From an uncultured Pseudomonadota bacterium (lineage in GTDB: Bacteria > Myxococcota_A > UBA796 > GCA-2862545), in assembly GCA_937891875.1 (NCBI GenBank), contig CALATR010000451.1, positions 1 to 6,241 of the forward strand: 6,241 nucleotides of DNA, read 5' to 3'. Below, piece by piece: positions 1 through 5,793 of the stretch; within the stretch, counting starts at the first letter, position 1; each line of letters starts with the position of its first letter. Below the pieces are notes generated by a model that saw only the letters and a list, made by a program, of their open reading frames with translations, searched no databases and was not told where the DNA came from. A program made the position numbers and the translations under genes.

Positions 1-1
1 G

Positions 2-460
2 CGCGGGATCGACATGTTCGACTGCGTCATCCAGACCCGGCACGCCCGCAGCGGCATGATGTACACCAACGTCGGGCGCATGCGGATCACCGACAAGCGC
101 TACCGCACGGACATGTACCCGATCGACACCTCGTGCTCGTGCGAGACGTGCCGGCGGTTCACCCGCGCCTACGTGCACCACCTCTTCCGGGTCGGCGAGG
201 TGCTGGGCACCACCCTGGCGACCATCCACAACCTGCACTGGTTCGCGACCTTCATGGCCGAGATGCGACAGAGCATCGTCGAGGGCCGGTTCGAGGCGTT
301 CCGCGCCCACACCCACGACATCTACCCCGAGAAGCCCGGCGAGGACGTGGCCGGCCAGGAGGAGATCTCCGGTTCGAAGCGTGCTTCTCGCAGCAAGAAC
401 CGGGGCGGTCACGGCGGGGGCTCCAAGCGCTCCCGCGGGGGCAAGGGCCGCCGGAAGTGA
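2..460 (+). CDS. tgt: Queuine/preQ1 tRNA-guanine transglycosylase, C-terminal part (5' end outside window)
   Basis: Tgt exchanges guanine 34 in the anticodon of GUN tRNAs for preQ1, the first tRNA-bound step of queuosine synthesis in the cytoplasm. The reading frame is open from base 2 and begins RGIDMFDCV. By family knowledge the Asp of FDC is the catalytic nucleophile (Asp280 in Zymomonas numbering). The zinc site CxCx2C plus His is complete: counting from the Met at base 14, Cys41, Cys43, Cys46 and His72, with exactly the family spacing. The usual core ends near residue 105. About 40 more residues follow, and the last 30 are very basic and Gly/Ser-rich (12 Lys/Arg), which is not part of the standard fold. 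Stop TGA is at 458-460. The next gene starts 36 bases downstream on the same strand, so co-transcription is possible. The identification is secure; the tail's role is unknown. Confidence 0.96.
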   Translation, partial: RGIDMFDCVIQTRHARSGMMYTNVGRMRITDKRYRTDMYPIDTSCSCETCRRFTRAYVHHLFRVGEVLGTTLATIHNLHWFATFMAEMRQSIVEGRFEAFRAHTHDIYPEKPGEDVAGQEEISGSKRASRSKNRGGHGGGSKRSRGGKGRRK

Positions 461-478
461 GAGCGGGCTGGTAGCATC

Positions 479-495
479 GGGCCTTCCGGAGGCCC
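479..495 (+). promoter_or_regulatory. Hairpin enclosing the ribosome binding site of the next gene
   Basis: GGGCCT (479-484) pairs perfectly with AGGCCC (490-495) around a 5-base loop. The Shine-Dalgarno GGAGG (488-492) lies half in the loop and half in the 3' arm, and the ATG at 497 follows the stem by one base. Folding would hinder ribosome access. There is no following U-run, so it is not a canonical terminator for tgt. The structure is seen in the sequence; a regulatory effect is inference. Confidence 0.5.
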
Positions 496-496
496 C

Positions 497-1321
497 ATGT
501 TGCTGCTCCTCGCTCCCCTCCTGGCTCACGCAGGCGCGTATGGCGACCCGGCCGAGCTCACCGTCGAGGGCCGCGTGCCCGAGGAGATCGGCGATGCGTG
601 CGCGGCGGACGTGAGCCCCCAGGGCGGCGGCCAGCTGTGGTCGGCGAAGGGCTGCGACAGCGGCGCCCTCACCAAGGCGCTGGGCGACGGCACCTTCTCG
701 ATGCGCGGCCCCGACGGGGTCTACCGCCTCGCCCGCTGCGAGGCCCAGACCGTGCTCTGCCCCGCCCCCGCCTTCGACCTGTCGACCTGGACCGCCCCCG
801 CCAAGGTGAAGGTCGACGCCCCGGCGCGCTGCAGCCTGACCGTCGTGCACGCCCCCGGCCGGCTCGCCATCGAGGCCTTCGACGCGTGCCCGGAGGAACT
901 TCGTGATGACCTCGAGCGATTCTTCAAGAAGAACGCCAGCTCTTCTCCGGGCTCGGCCGAGGTCCGGCAGCAGCTCTCGCTCACCGTCCTGCCCGCCGGC
1001 ACCGTCGACAAGTCCGCCATGTGGGTGGTCGAGGGCCACGCCCCCGTGCTGATCGCCACCGAGGAGCCCCGCTACCCGGACACCAAGGTCGACCGCGACC
1101 TGGCCGAGGTCAGCTGCACCTTCGACCTGCAGCTGGGCACCGACGGGCGCGTAAGGGACGCCGTCGTCCGCCCGCCCGAGAACGAGCTGGTGCAGCCCTG
1201 CCTGACCCCGTTCGAGGAGGCGGGCAAGGAGGCGCTGTCGGAGTGGCGCTGGGTGCCGCCGGTGCGCAAGACCGAGCCCAAGCCCGCGGCGATCACGGTC
1301 GAAGTGACGTTTCGACGCTGA
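497..1321 (+). CDS. Secreted protein with TonB C-terminal-like domain
   Basis: A 274-residue protein with a short signal peptide (hydrophobic MLLLLAPLLAHAGA, likely cut after AHA or AGA), so it is probably periplasmic or surface exposed. The last 90 or so residues resemble a TonB C-terminal domain: an EPRYPD segment, then alternating strands with a DGRV turn, a Cys-Pro-like QPCLTPF, an EALSEWRWVPP helix-strand, and a final ITVEVTF strand. It lacks the uncleaved N-terminal anchor and Pro-rich spacer of true TonB, so energy transduction is doubtful; stand-alone TonB-C-like proteins are common in Myxococcota. The first 180 residues match nothing I recognise. Eight cysteines suggest disulfides. 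The ATG at 497 is favoured by GGAGG at 488-492 and by the signal peptide beginning there. Its stop abuts the stop of the opposite-strand gene. Confidence 0.8.
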   Translation: MLLLLAPLLAHAGAYGDPAELTVEGRVPEEIGDACAADVSPQGGGQLWSAKGCDSGALTKALGDGTFSMRGPDGVYRLARCEAQTVLCPAPAFDLSTWTAPAKVKVDAPARCSLTVVHAPGRLAIEAFDACPEELRDDLERFFKKNASSSPGSAEVRQQLSLTVLPAGTVDKSAMWVVEGHAPVLIATEEPRYPDTKVDRDLAEVSCTFDLQLGTDGRVRDAVVRPPENELVQPCLTPFEEAGKEALSEWRWVPPVRKTEPKPAAITVEVTFRR

Positions 1322-3205
1322 TCACCGGCTCAGGCACACCGAGAACCACGCCTCGCCGCCGACCTCCTGCACCACGCAGTCCTGGGTGTCGGCGCAGGCG
1401 GGCTCGCCGCCGGCAGGGTCGCAGAAGCGGTAGCAGCGGCTGTCGAAGGTGCTGCAGAACATGCCGCGGGCGCAGGAGGTCGAGGCGAAGCGCACGTCGC
1501 AGAGCTCGCCCTCGAGCCGCTCGCCGGAGGGCGCGCATCCGAAGGAGTCCAGGTCGAAGGGAACGCAGTTCTGACCATAGATCTCGGGCGAGCAGGTACC
1601 GGCGGGGTCGAGCGGGTCGCAGGTCTGGAGGTCCGCGCAGGTGAGGTCGACGTCGCAGGCCCGGCGCGGACCGCAGGGGCTGTCGAGCTGGCCGGCCACG
1701 TCACAGACGTCGGGCTGGCAGGTCTGGCTGGCCCGCTGGCAGGTCTGGCCGTCGGGGCAGTCGCCGAGGCACAGGGCGGTCGTGTTGCCGCCCACGAACG
1801 GCTGCCACTCGGATCGGAGCTGGGCGCGGGTCCAGCTGCGGCCCCCGACCACGACCCGCACAGGCGCAGACAGGGTGGCGAGGTCGTTCAGGGGGTCGGC
1901 GTCGAGGACGAGCAGGTCGGCGCGGAGGCCCTCGGCGACGAGACCGCGATCGTCGAAGCCAGCCGCGAATGCCGCATCCCGGGTGGCGGCCGTGAGCGCG
2001 TCCTGGGGGGACCAGCCGAGCTCGACCATCGCCGCGAGCTCACGGTGCAGCCCCTCGCCGTGAGCGACGAAGAGGTAGCCAGCGTCGCTGGCGGGTACGA
2101 CCGGCGCGCCCGCGACCCGCAGCTCGCGCAGGCTGGACCGGGCGGAGGCATGCCAGCGTGCGGCCTCGTCCGCGTAGCCGGCGACGAGCAGATCGGGAGC
2201 GTCGCGCACGGCCTGCCAGTCGGCGAGCACCCCCGCGGGCACGACCGGGGCGAGGGTGTCCCAGGGCACCCGATCGGCGAGCACGTCTCCCGGACCGGAG
2301 AACGCGCCCAGGGTCGTGTGCACCGAGCCCGCCTGGTCCGCGATCCGCGCCGCGCCGGACGCGCTGACCCCCTCAGCGAAGGGGGGATGCGCGAGGTGAT
2401 CGGCGCCAAGCTCGAGGGCGCGCAGGGCCTCGGCCTCGGAGTCGGCGTGCACGTAGCGGAGGGGCAGGTCGGTCGCGAACGCCACCTCGGCGAAGGCGTC
2501 GGGGAGGCGATCGGTGGCCCAGGGGCTGTGGCTGGCGTCGGTGAACGCGACCTTCACCCCGTCGAGCCCGAAGGCGGCCTGGGTGGCGACGAAGCTGCGT
2601 ACGGCCTGCTCGGAGTCGGGGAAGAAGCAGGCGGGTCCGGGGGCGAGCTCGCAGGGGTGTCCGCCGGGCACGGTGATGAACTGGCCCAGCGTGCGCACGG
2701 ACGGTCCGCGCCAGGTGACCGACTCGGAGGCGCTGCGCAGGGTGAAGGCCGCCTGCGGGCTCCCCGCATCCACGACGGACGTGACGCCAAAGTAGAGGTT
2801 GGCCCGGAGGTTGTCGGCGAGGGTCCACGCGGGGTCGGACACGGCAGCACCCGACAGGAACAGGTGCACGTGCGGGTCGACCAGGCCCGGGGTCACGAAC
2901 TTGCCCCGGGCTGACTCCACGACGATGGCCTCCCGCACATCGGGGGCGCTGTCCAGCACGCCGACGATCCGGTCGTTGTCGACCACGACCCACACCGGGC
3001 CCCGGGCTCCGTCCGCATCGACGACCGTGACCGCGGGCAGGACCAGGTCCGCCTCCGACCAGTCGACGTCACTCTCCGAGTCGGTGTCGGTGTCCAACTC
3101 CGTGTCCGTGTCGGTGTCCGCGCCGGTGTCCGACAGGTCCGAGTCCGTGCCTTGCATCGGCGCCGTGCACGCCACACCCAGTGCTGCCCAGACAATCCAC
3201 CGCAT
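1322..3205 (-). CDS. Lipoprotein amidohydrolase with cysteine-rich C-terminal domain
   Basis: A 627-residue, metal-dependent amidohydrolase predicted to be exported and lipid-anchored. Order: signal peptide with lipobox-like LGVAC (Cys13); Asp/Thr linker (20-48); amidohydrolase domain (about 53-458); cysteine-rich tail (479-624, 20 Cys). Metal ligands fit a binuclear TIM barrel: His112 and His114 (DPHVH), Lys218 (GVKV, possible carboxylated Lys), His253 (VHAD), His273 (LAHP) and Asp374 (PASDAG). The closing ADLLVLDADPL segment is typical of the imidazolonepropionase/Xaa-Pro dipeptidase-like branch. Substrate cannot be assigned. The tail has CPDGQTC-type spacing like Cys-rich modules of myxobacterial surface proteins. 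The start at 3205-3203 was chosen because the signal peptide begins there; the frame stays open upstream to 3655 but that stretch is antisense to the next gene. A GTG at 3220-3218 is an alternative, and neither start has a clear Shine-Dalgarno. Confidence 0.88.
   Translation of the reverse strand: MRWIVWAALGVACTAPMQGTDSDLSDTGADTDTDTELDTDTDSESDVDWSEADLVLPAVTVVDADGARGPVWVVVDNDRIVGVLDSAPDVREAIVVESARGKFVTPGLVDPHVHLFLSGAAVSDPAWTLADNLRANLYFGVTSVVDAGSPQAAFTLRSASESVTWRGPSVRTLGQFITVPGGHPCELAPGPACFFPDSEQAVRSFVATQAAFGLDGVKVAFTDASHSPWATDRLPDAFAEVAFATDLPLRYVHADSEAEALRALELGADHLAHPPFAEGVSASGAARIADQAGSVHTTLGAFSGPGDVLADRVPWDTLAPVVPAGVLADWQAVRDAPDLLVAGYADEAARWHASARSSLRELRVAGAPVVPASDAGYLFVAHGEGLHRELAAMVELGWSPQDALTAATRDAAFAAGFDDRGLVAEGLRADLLVLDADPLNDLATLSAPVRVVVGGRSWTRAQLRSEWQPFVGGNTTALCLGDCPDGQTCQRASQTCQPDVCDVAGQLDSPCGPRRACDVDLTCADLQTCDPLDPAGTCSPEIYGQNCVPFDLDSFGCAPSGERLEGELCDVRFASTSCARGMFCSTFDSRCYRFCDPAGGEPACADTQDCVVQEVGGEAWFSVCLSR
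3062..3148 (-). repeat. Low-complexity Asp/Thr/Ser linker-coding repeat
   Basis: This segment encodes residues 20-48 of the amidohydrolase lipoprotein, mostly alternating Asp-Thr or Asp-Ser, from imperfect GAC-ACS hexamer repeats. It sits directly after the lipidated cysteine and probably forms a flexible, highly acidic tether between membrane and enzyme. Such hexamer runs can expand or contract in frame. Calcium binding is possible but not shown. Confidence 0.8.
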
Positions 3206-3254
3206 GCCGGTGAATACCACGCGCGCCCCGACGTCTCTCGACTGGAGGTCCCCC
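3206..3254. other. Divergent intergenic gap between two lipoprotein genes
   Basis: Only 49 bases separate the divergent start codons. GGAGG at 3244-3248 is a good ribosome binding site for the rightward gene, six bases before its ATG. No convincing -35/-10 pair is visible for either direction, so promoters must overlap each other or lie inside the opposite coding sequence. A short dyad, CACCG/CGGTG (3198-3202 and 3208-3212), brackets the leftward ATG. Confidence 0.7.
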
Positions 3255-4436
3255 ATGTCCCGCTGGACCCTCATTCCCCTGCTCCTTGCCACCGGCTGCA
3301 TCATCGTGGTCGACGGGAATGATCCGCCGGACACCGACCCCATCCGCACCGAGTGCGACGTCGACCAGGACGGGGTGCTGGCCACTACGTGCGGCGGCCT
3401 CGACTGTGACGATCTCGACGCCTCCGTCCGCCCCGGCGCCGACGAGTGGTTCGACGACGGCATCGACCAGGACTGCGACGGAACCACCGAGGTGAAGGTC
3501 GACCGCTTCGATCTGCCCGATCGCTCTCGCGCGCTGGACTGGGAGTGGGCTCCCGATCTGCGTGCGCTCGGCGGAGTCCTGGTCCAGCCGACCGGCTCCG
3601 CGGTCGCCCAGGATCTCTTCTTCGACCCGGAGTTCGGCGCGCCGGTCGTGCTCAAGTGGCGCTCCGCCTACGACGTGCCGGTCGGCGTGCTGACTGCCCA
3701 GCGCCTGCCCCACGGGGACGGCGTGCTCGACCTGCTCGCCGACGACCGCGGCCTGGCAGCCTGGCAGCCTGGAGGCTCGGACGGACGCCGACTCTGGACC
3801 CGTGCGGACCTGTCGCTCGGCGCGTTCGACGTCATGCCCCACGACGGCCCGAACGCGGCGTGGATCCTGTCCTGCGATGGTCCCACCGTCGACCTGCGGG
3901 TGCTCGACCTGTCCGACGGCAGCGACCAGCTCGACGCCAAGCTCGACGTCTCCGCCGAGGCGTGCGCCCTGCTCGGCCACCGGGATCAGGCGCCGGTCGT
4001 CATGGTCCAGGTCGACGGCGACCTCGAGCGCTGGGTGTTCGAGGACGGCGCGTTCACCGACCGCCTCGTGCTCGCCCGGGACGTGCACCTCGATGCCTTC
4101 CGAGCGGTCGGCAGAGAGGACGGGGCCATGGCCTTCGTCGACGAGGGCGTGCTGACCGTGATCGACCGTGACGGGCGCGGCCTGCGCCTGGGGGATGGCA
4201 CCGCGACCGACGTGTTCGACGTGGCGCTCGGCGACGGAGACGTGGTCGTGTCCTGGGTCGACTCCAGCGGTGCAGTCTGGATCGGTGCGGGTCCCATCGA
4301 GGGGCCGGTGAACCCGCTGCGGGTGGCGGAGGGCCTCGTCGACGCCGGGCCCCTCTCGGTCGGCGCGCTCGACGGAGAGCTCGCTGTGGCGGTCCAGGAC
4401 CCGAGCGGTCTGCTCCTGCTCCGAGCGCGACGCTGA
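3255..4436 (+). CDS. Predicted lipoprotein with MopE-like metal-binding motif and beta-rich (propeller-like) body
   Basis: A 393-residue protein. The N-terminal hydrophobic stretch ends in LLATGC, so Cys15 is the likely lipidation site. Residues 34-76 match the MopE-type motif found in surface proteins of Myxococcota and methanotrophs: DVDQDG (35-40), then CGGLDCDDLD (46-55), then PGADEW leading to DDGIDQDCDG (67-76). The Asp spacing resembles calcium-loop or thrombospondin-type repeats, and four cysteines (34, 46, 51, 74) flank it. Only one copy is present, whereas many relatives carry several. The remaining 315 or so residues are a series of strand-turn-strand units with recurrent Gly-Asp turns and Trp, suggesting a beta-propeller; I recognise no enzymatic motif. 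The start is set by GGAGG at 3244-3248 and the signal peptide. It is divergent from the amidohydrolase lipoprotein. Function unknown, possibly surface binding or sensing. Confidence 0.85.
   Translation: MSRWTLIPLLLATGCIIVVDGNDPPDTDPIRTECDVDQDGVLATTCGGLDCDDLDASVRPGADEWFDDGIDQDCDGTTEVKVDRFDLPDRSRALDWEWAPDLRALGGVLVQPTGSAVAQDLFFDPEFGAPVVLKWRSAYDVPVGVLTAQRLPHGDGVLDLLADDRGLAAWQPGGSDGRRLWTRADLSLGAFDVMPHDGPNAAWILSCDGPTVDLRVLDLSDGSDQLDAKLDVSAEACALLGHRDQAPVVMVQVDGDLERWVFEDGAFTDRLVLARDVHLDAFRAVGREDGAMAFVDEGVLTVIDRDGRGLRLGDGTATDVFDVALGDGDVVVSWVDSSGAVWIGAGPIEGPVNPLRVAEGLVDAGPLSVGALDGELAVAVQDPSGLLLLRARR
3752..3775 (+). repeat. Three tandem 8-base units inside the MopE-like lipoprotein gene
   Basis: CCTGGCAG occurs twice in tandem (3752-3759, 3760-3767), followed by a diverged third unit CCTGGAGG (3768-3775). 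The stretch encodes the LAAWQPGG part of the protein. The unit length is not a multiple of three, so gain or loss of one unit would shift the frame. Confidence 0.85.
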
Positions 4437-4515
4437 CCACGGAATCGAAGGATCGAGCGCACGCCGGCGCCGCCCTTGCCTTGTGCGATCACCGCCCAGG
4501 GGATAGCCGCCCGCC

Positions 4516-4520
4516 GGAGG
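4516..4520 (+). promoter_or_regulatory. Ribosome binding site that fixes the GTG start of infA
   Basis: GGAGG lies five bases before the GTG at 4526. No ATG start is available that keeps the conserved N-terminus, so this site decides the start codon. Confidence 0.85.
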
Positions 4521-4525
4521 TGTAG

Positions 4526-4744
4526 GTGGCGTCTGATGACCTGATCGAGATCGAAGGCACGGTGAAGGAGGTCTTCCCGGGGGGCAACTTCCTCGTGGAG
4601 ACTGATGCGGGCACCGAGGTGCACGCGCATCTCGCCGGCAAGCTTCGCCGGTTCCGCATCCGCGTCGTGCTCGGCGATCACGTGACCGTCGCCGTCTCGC
4701 CGTATGACCTGACGAAGGGCCGGATCGTCTTCCGCCATAAGTGA
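4526..4744 (+). CDS. infA: Translation initiation factor IF-1
   Basis: IF-1 is a single OB-fold (S1-like) protein that binds the ribosomal A site of the 30S subunit during initiation and works with IF-2 and IF-3. The product has 72 residues, the family's usual size. It carries the family signature nearly throughout: DLIEIEGTV (5-13), HLAGKLR (35-41) where many IF-1s have HISGKMR, IRVVLGDHVTV (45-55), and the C-terminal SPYDLTKGRIVFR (58-70). The start is GTG at 4526. The 89-base upstream gap shows no convincing promoter. It is a monocistronic-looking gene, not in its frequent ribosomal-protein/secY neighbourhood, which leaves open that it is a second infA copy. The 3' side runs into the heptad inverted repeat. 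Confidence 0.96.
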   Translation: MASDDLIEIEGTVKEVFPGGNFLVETDAGTEVHAHLAGKLRRFRIRVVLGDHVTVAVSPYDLTKGRIVFRHK

Positions 4745-4752
4745 CGGTGGAG

Positions 4753-4859
4753 TCGTTGGTGCTTGGTTGTTGGTGAGGGCGCTGCGAGCGCCGGGTCCTC
4801 GCGGGTAGACACGACCGCCGCGAGCACGAGACCAACAACCAACGACCAACCACCAACAA
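4753..4859. repeat. Opposed heptad repeats able to form a three-way junction
   Basis: Three 7-base units of the form CCAASNA (CCAACAA, CCAAGCA, CCAACGA) lie on the - strand at 4773-4753, and four (CCAACAA, CCAACGA, CCAACCA, CCAACAA) on the + strand at 4832-4859. The two blocks form an inverted repeat: 4755-4774 pairs with 4831-4850 at 18 of 20 positions, with one internal 2x2 mismatch (4761-4762 against 4843-4844). Two more perfect hairpins lie between the arms: GGCGCT/AGCGCC (4778-4783, 4787-4792) and CTCGCGG/CCGCGAG (4798-4804, 4818-4824). No U-run follows on either strand, so it is not a standard intrinsic terminator. It would form the 3' untranslated region of infA. No open reading frame of merit is present. 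Confidence 0.85.
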
Positions 4860-4865
4860 CCCAAG

Positions 4866-4905
4866 AAAAATCCCCCGGCCAGGCAAAAACCGCCTGACCG
4901 GGGGA
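4866..4905 (-). terminator. Rho-independent terminator of the flagellin gene
   Basis: Read on the - strand, a GC-rich stem (arms 4905-4892 and 4884-4871) of 14 base pairs with one G-U wobble closes a 7-base loop and is followed directly by five U (4870-4866). The pairing is better on the - strand than on the + strand, where the wobble becomes an A-C mismatch. It starts 22 bases beyond the flagellin stop codon. The + direction has no U-run, so it should not end infA transcription. Confidence 0.92.
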
Positions 4906-4927
4906 GACGTCGTCGTGGGCTCGGCGA

Positions 4928-5749
4928 CTACCCTCCGATGAGCTGGAGGGAACTCTGGGTCAGCTGGTTGGCCTGCGCGAGGATCGCGGTGCCGGCCTGC
5001 TGCATGGTCTGGTACTTGGTCATCTCACTCGACTCGAAGGCGAAGTCCGCGTCGCGGATCCGGCTCTCGGCCGCCATGAGATTCTCGGTGTAGGTGGTCA
5101 GGTTGCGGAGCGTGCTCTCGAGGCGGTTCTGCACGGCACCGAAGTTGGAGCGGACGCTGTTCACCGTGTTCATGGCGGTGTCGAGGTCGTCCAGCGCGGT
5201 GCGGGCGTCGGCCGAGGTGAGCAGGTTCGCGGGCAGCGCGAGCGCGGTGGAGCGCAGGTCGCCGGTGATGACGGTGATGAGGTCGTTGGCGCTGTTCTCC
5301 GCGCCGACCTGCACGTCGATGTTGCCCGAGCCGTCCGCCAGGTTGACGCCGTTGAAGTTCGTCACGTTGGCGATGCGGTCGATCTCGCTGACGAGCTGCT
5401 GGTACTCGTCGTCGATGAAGACGCGCTCGGTGTTGGCCATGGTGTCCGACGCGGACTGGACGGCGAGCTCACGCATCCGCTTGAGGATGTTGGCGACCTC
5501 GTTGGTCGCGCCTTCCGCGGTCTGGATGACCGAGATGCCATCGTTGGTGTTCCGGGCAGCCTGACGCAGCGAGCGGCTGGTCGCGTCGAGGTTCTCCGCG
5601 ACCGCGAGGCCGGCGGCGTCGTCACCGGCGCGGGTGATCCGCAGGCCGGAGCTGATCCGGTTGAAGGTGTTCTGCAGCTTCCCGGTGGTGTTCGCCAGGT
5701 AGCCCTGGGAGTAGAGGGAAGTCATGTTCGTGTTGACGGTGAGGGCCAT
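4928..5749 (-). CDS. fliC: Flagellin, short form
   Basis: The flagellar filament subunit, exported through the flagellar type III apparatus. The 273 residues consist almost only of the conserved D0/D1 core: an N-terminal helix region (about 4-140) with NRISSGLRI (30-38), the AGDDAAGLA turn (41-49), SVIQTAEGA (73-81) and RMRELAVQS (91-99); a link of about 45 residues (141-185) with no D2/D3 domains; and a C-terminal helix region ending in SSLQLIGG. No cysteines, as usual for flagellins. RMRELAVQ corresponds to the segment that TLR5 recognises in enterobacterial flagellins. The ATG at 5749-5747 begins MALTVNTN, the standard flagellin start, with GGAG at 5761-5758 eight bases upstream. It is transcribed alone, with its own terminator and a candidate sigma-54 promoter. 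No other flagellar gene is in the window. Confidence 0.96.
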   Translation of the reverse strand: MALTVNTNMTSLYSQGYLANTTGKLQNTFNRISSGLRITRAGDDAAGLAVAENLDATSRSLRQAARNTNDGISVIQTAEGATNEVANILKRMRELAVQSASDTMANTERVFIDDEYQQLVSEIDRIANVTNFNGVNLADGSGNIDVQVGAENSANDLITVITGDLRSTALALPANLLTSADARTALDDLDTAMNTVNSVRSNFGAVQNRLESTLRNLTTYTENLMAAESRIRDADFAFESSEMTKYQTMQQAGTAILAQANQLTQSSLQLIGG

Positions 5750-5757
5750 GGGGGTTT

Positions 5758-5761
5758 CTCC
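5758..5761 (-). promoter_or_regulatory. Flagellin ribosome binding site
   Basis: GGAG on the - strand, eight bases before the ATG at 5749; supports the chosen flagellin start. Confidence 0.75.
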
Positions 5762-5793
5762 GTCAGGAGGTTGGTTGTATGCCGACTTTGGTT

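Noticed and set aside
472..477. TAGCAT as a -10 element before the TonB-C-like gene
   Set aside because: No -35 at the right distance, and the leader would be about 13 bases; a chance match in this GC-rich gap is more likely.
1641..2914. Long + strand frames opposite the amidohydrolase
   Set aside because: They are in the shadow of a gene with intact catalytic motifs, are low in complexity, and show no recognisable domains.
3206..3655. Upstream extension of the amidohydrolase frame by 150 residues
   Set aside because: It is antisense to the MopE-like lipoprotein gene, and a signal peptide begins at 3205, so the extension is an open frame caused by high GC.
4476..4507. Promoter for infA (TTGCCT or TTGTGC with GATAGC)
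   Set aside because: Spacings of 20 or 15 bases and poor -10 match; it would leave a leader of only about 12 bases.
4753..4859. tRNA or CRISPR reading of the cloverleaf-like heptad region
   Set aside because: No T-loop sequence, acceptor stem or CCA pattern, and the 7-base units are far shorter than CRISPR repeats and have no spacers.
3069..4886. 605-residue frame on the - strand
   Set aside because: It lies opposite the MopE-like lipoprotein and infA genes, both with strong evidence; its composition is Arg/Gly/Val-rich with no family motif, and it starts in the flagellin terminator and crosses the heptad repeats.
5094..5564. 156-residue + strand frame inside flagellin
   Set aside because: Antisense of a conserved flagellin gene; no ribosome site and no family similarity.
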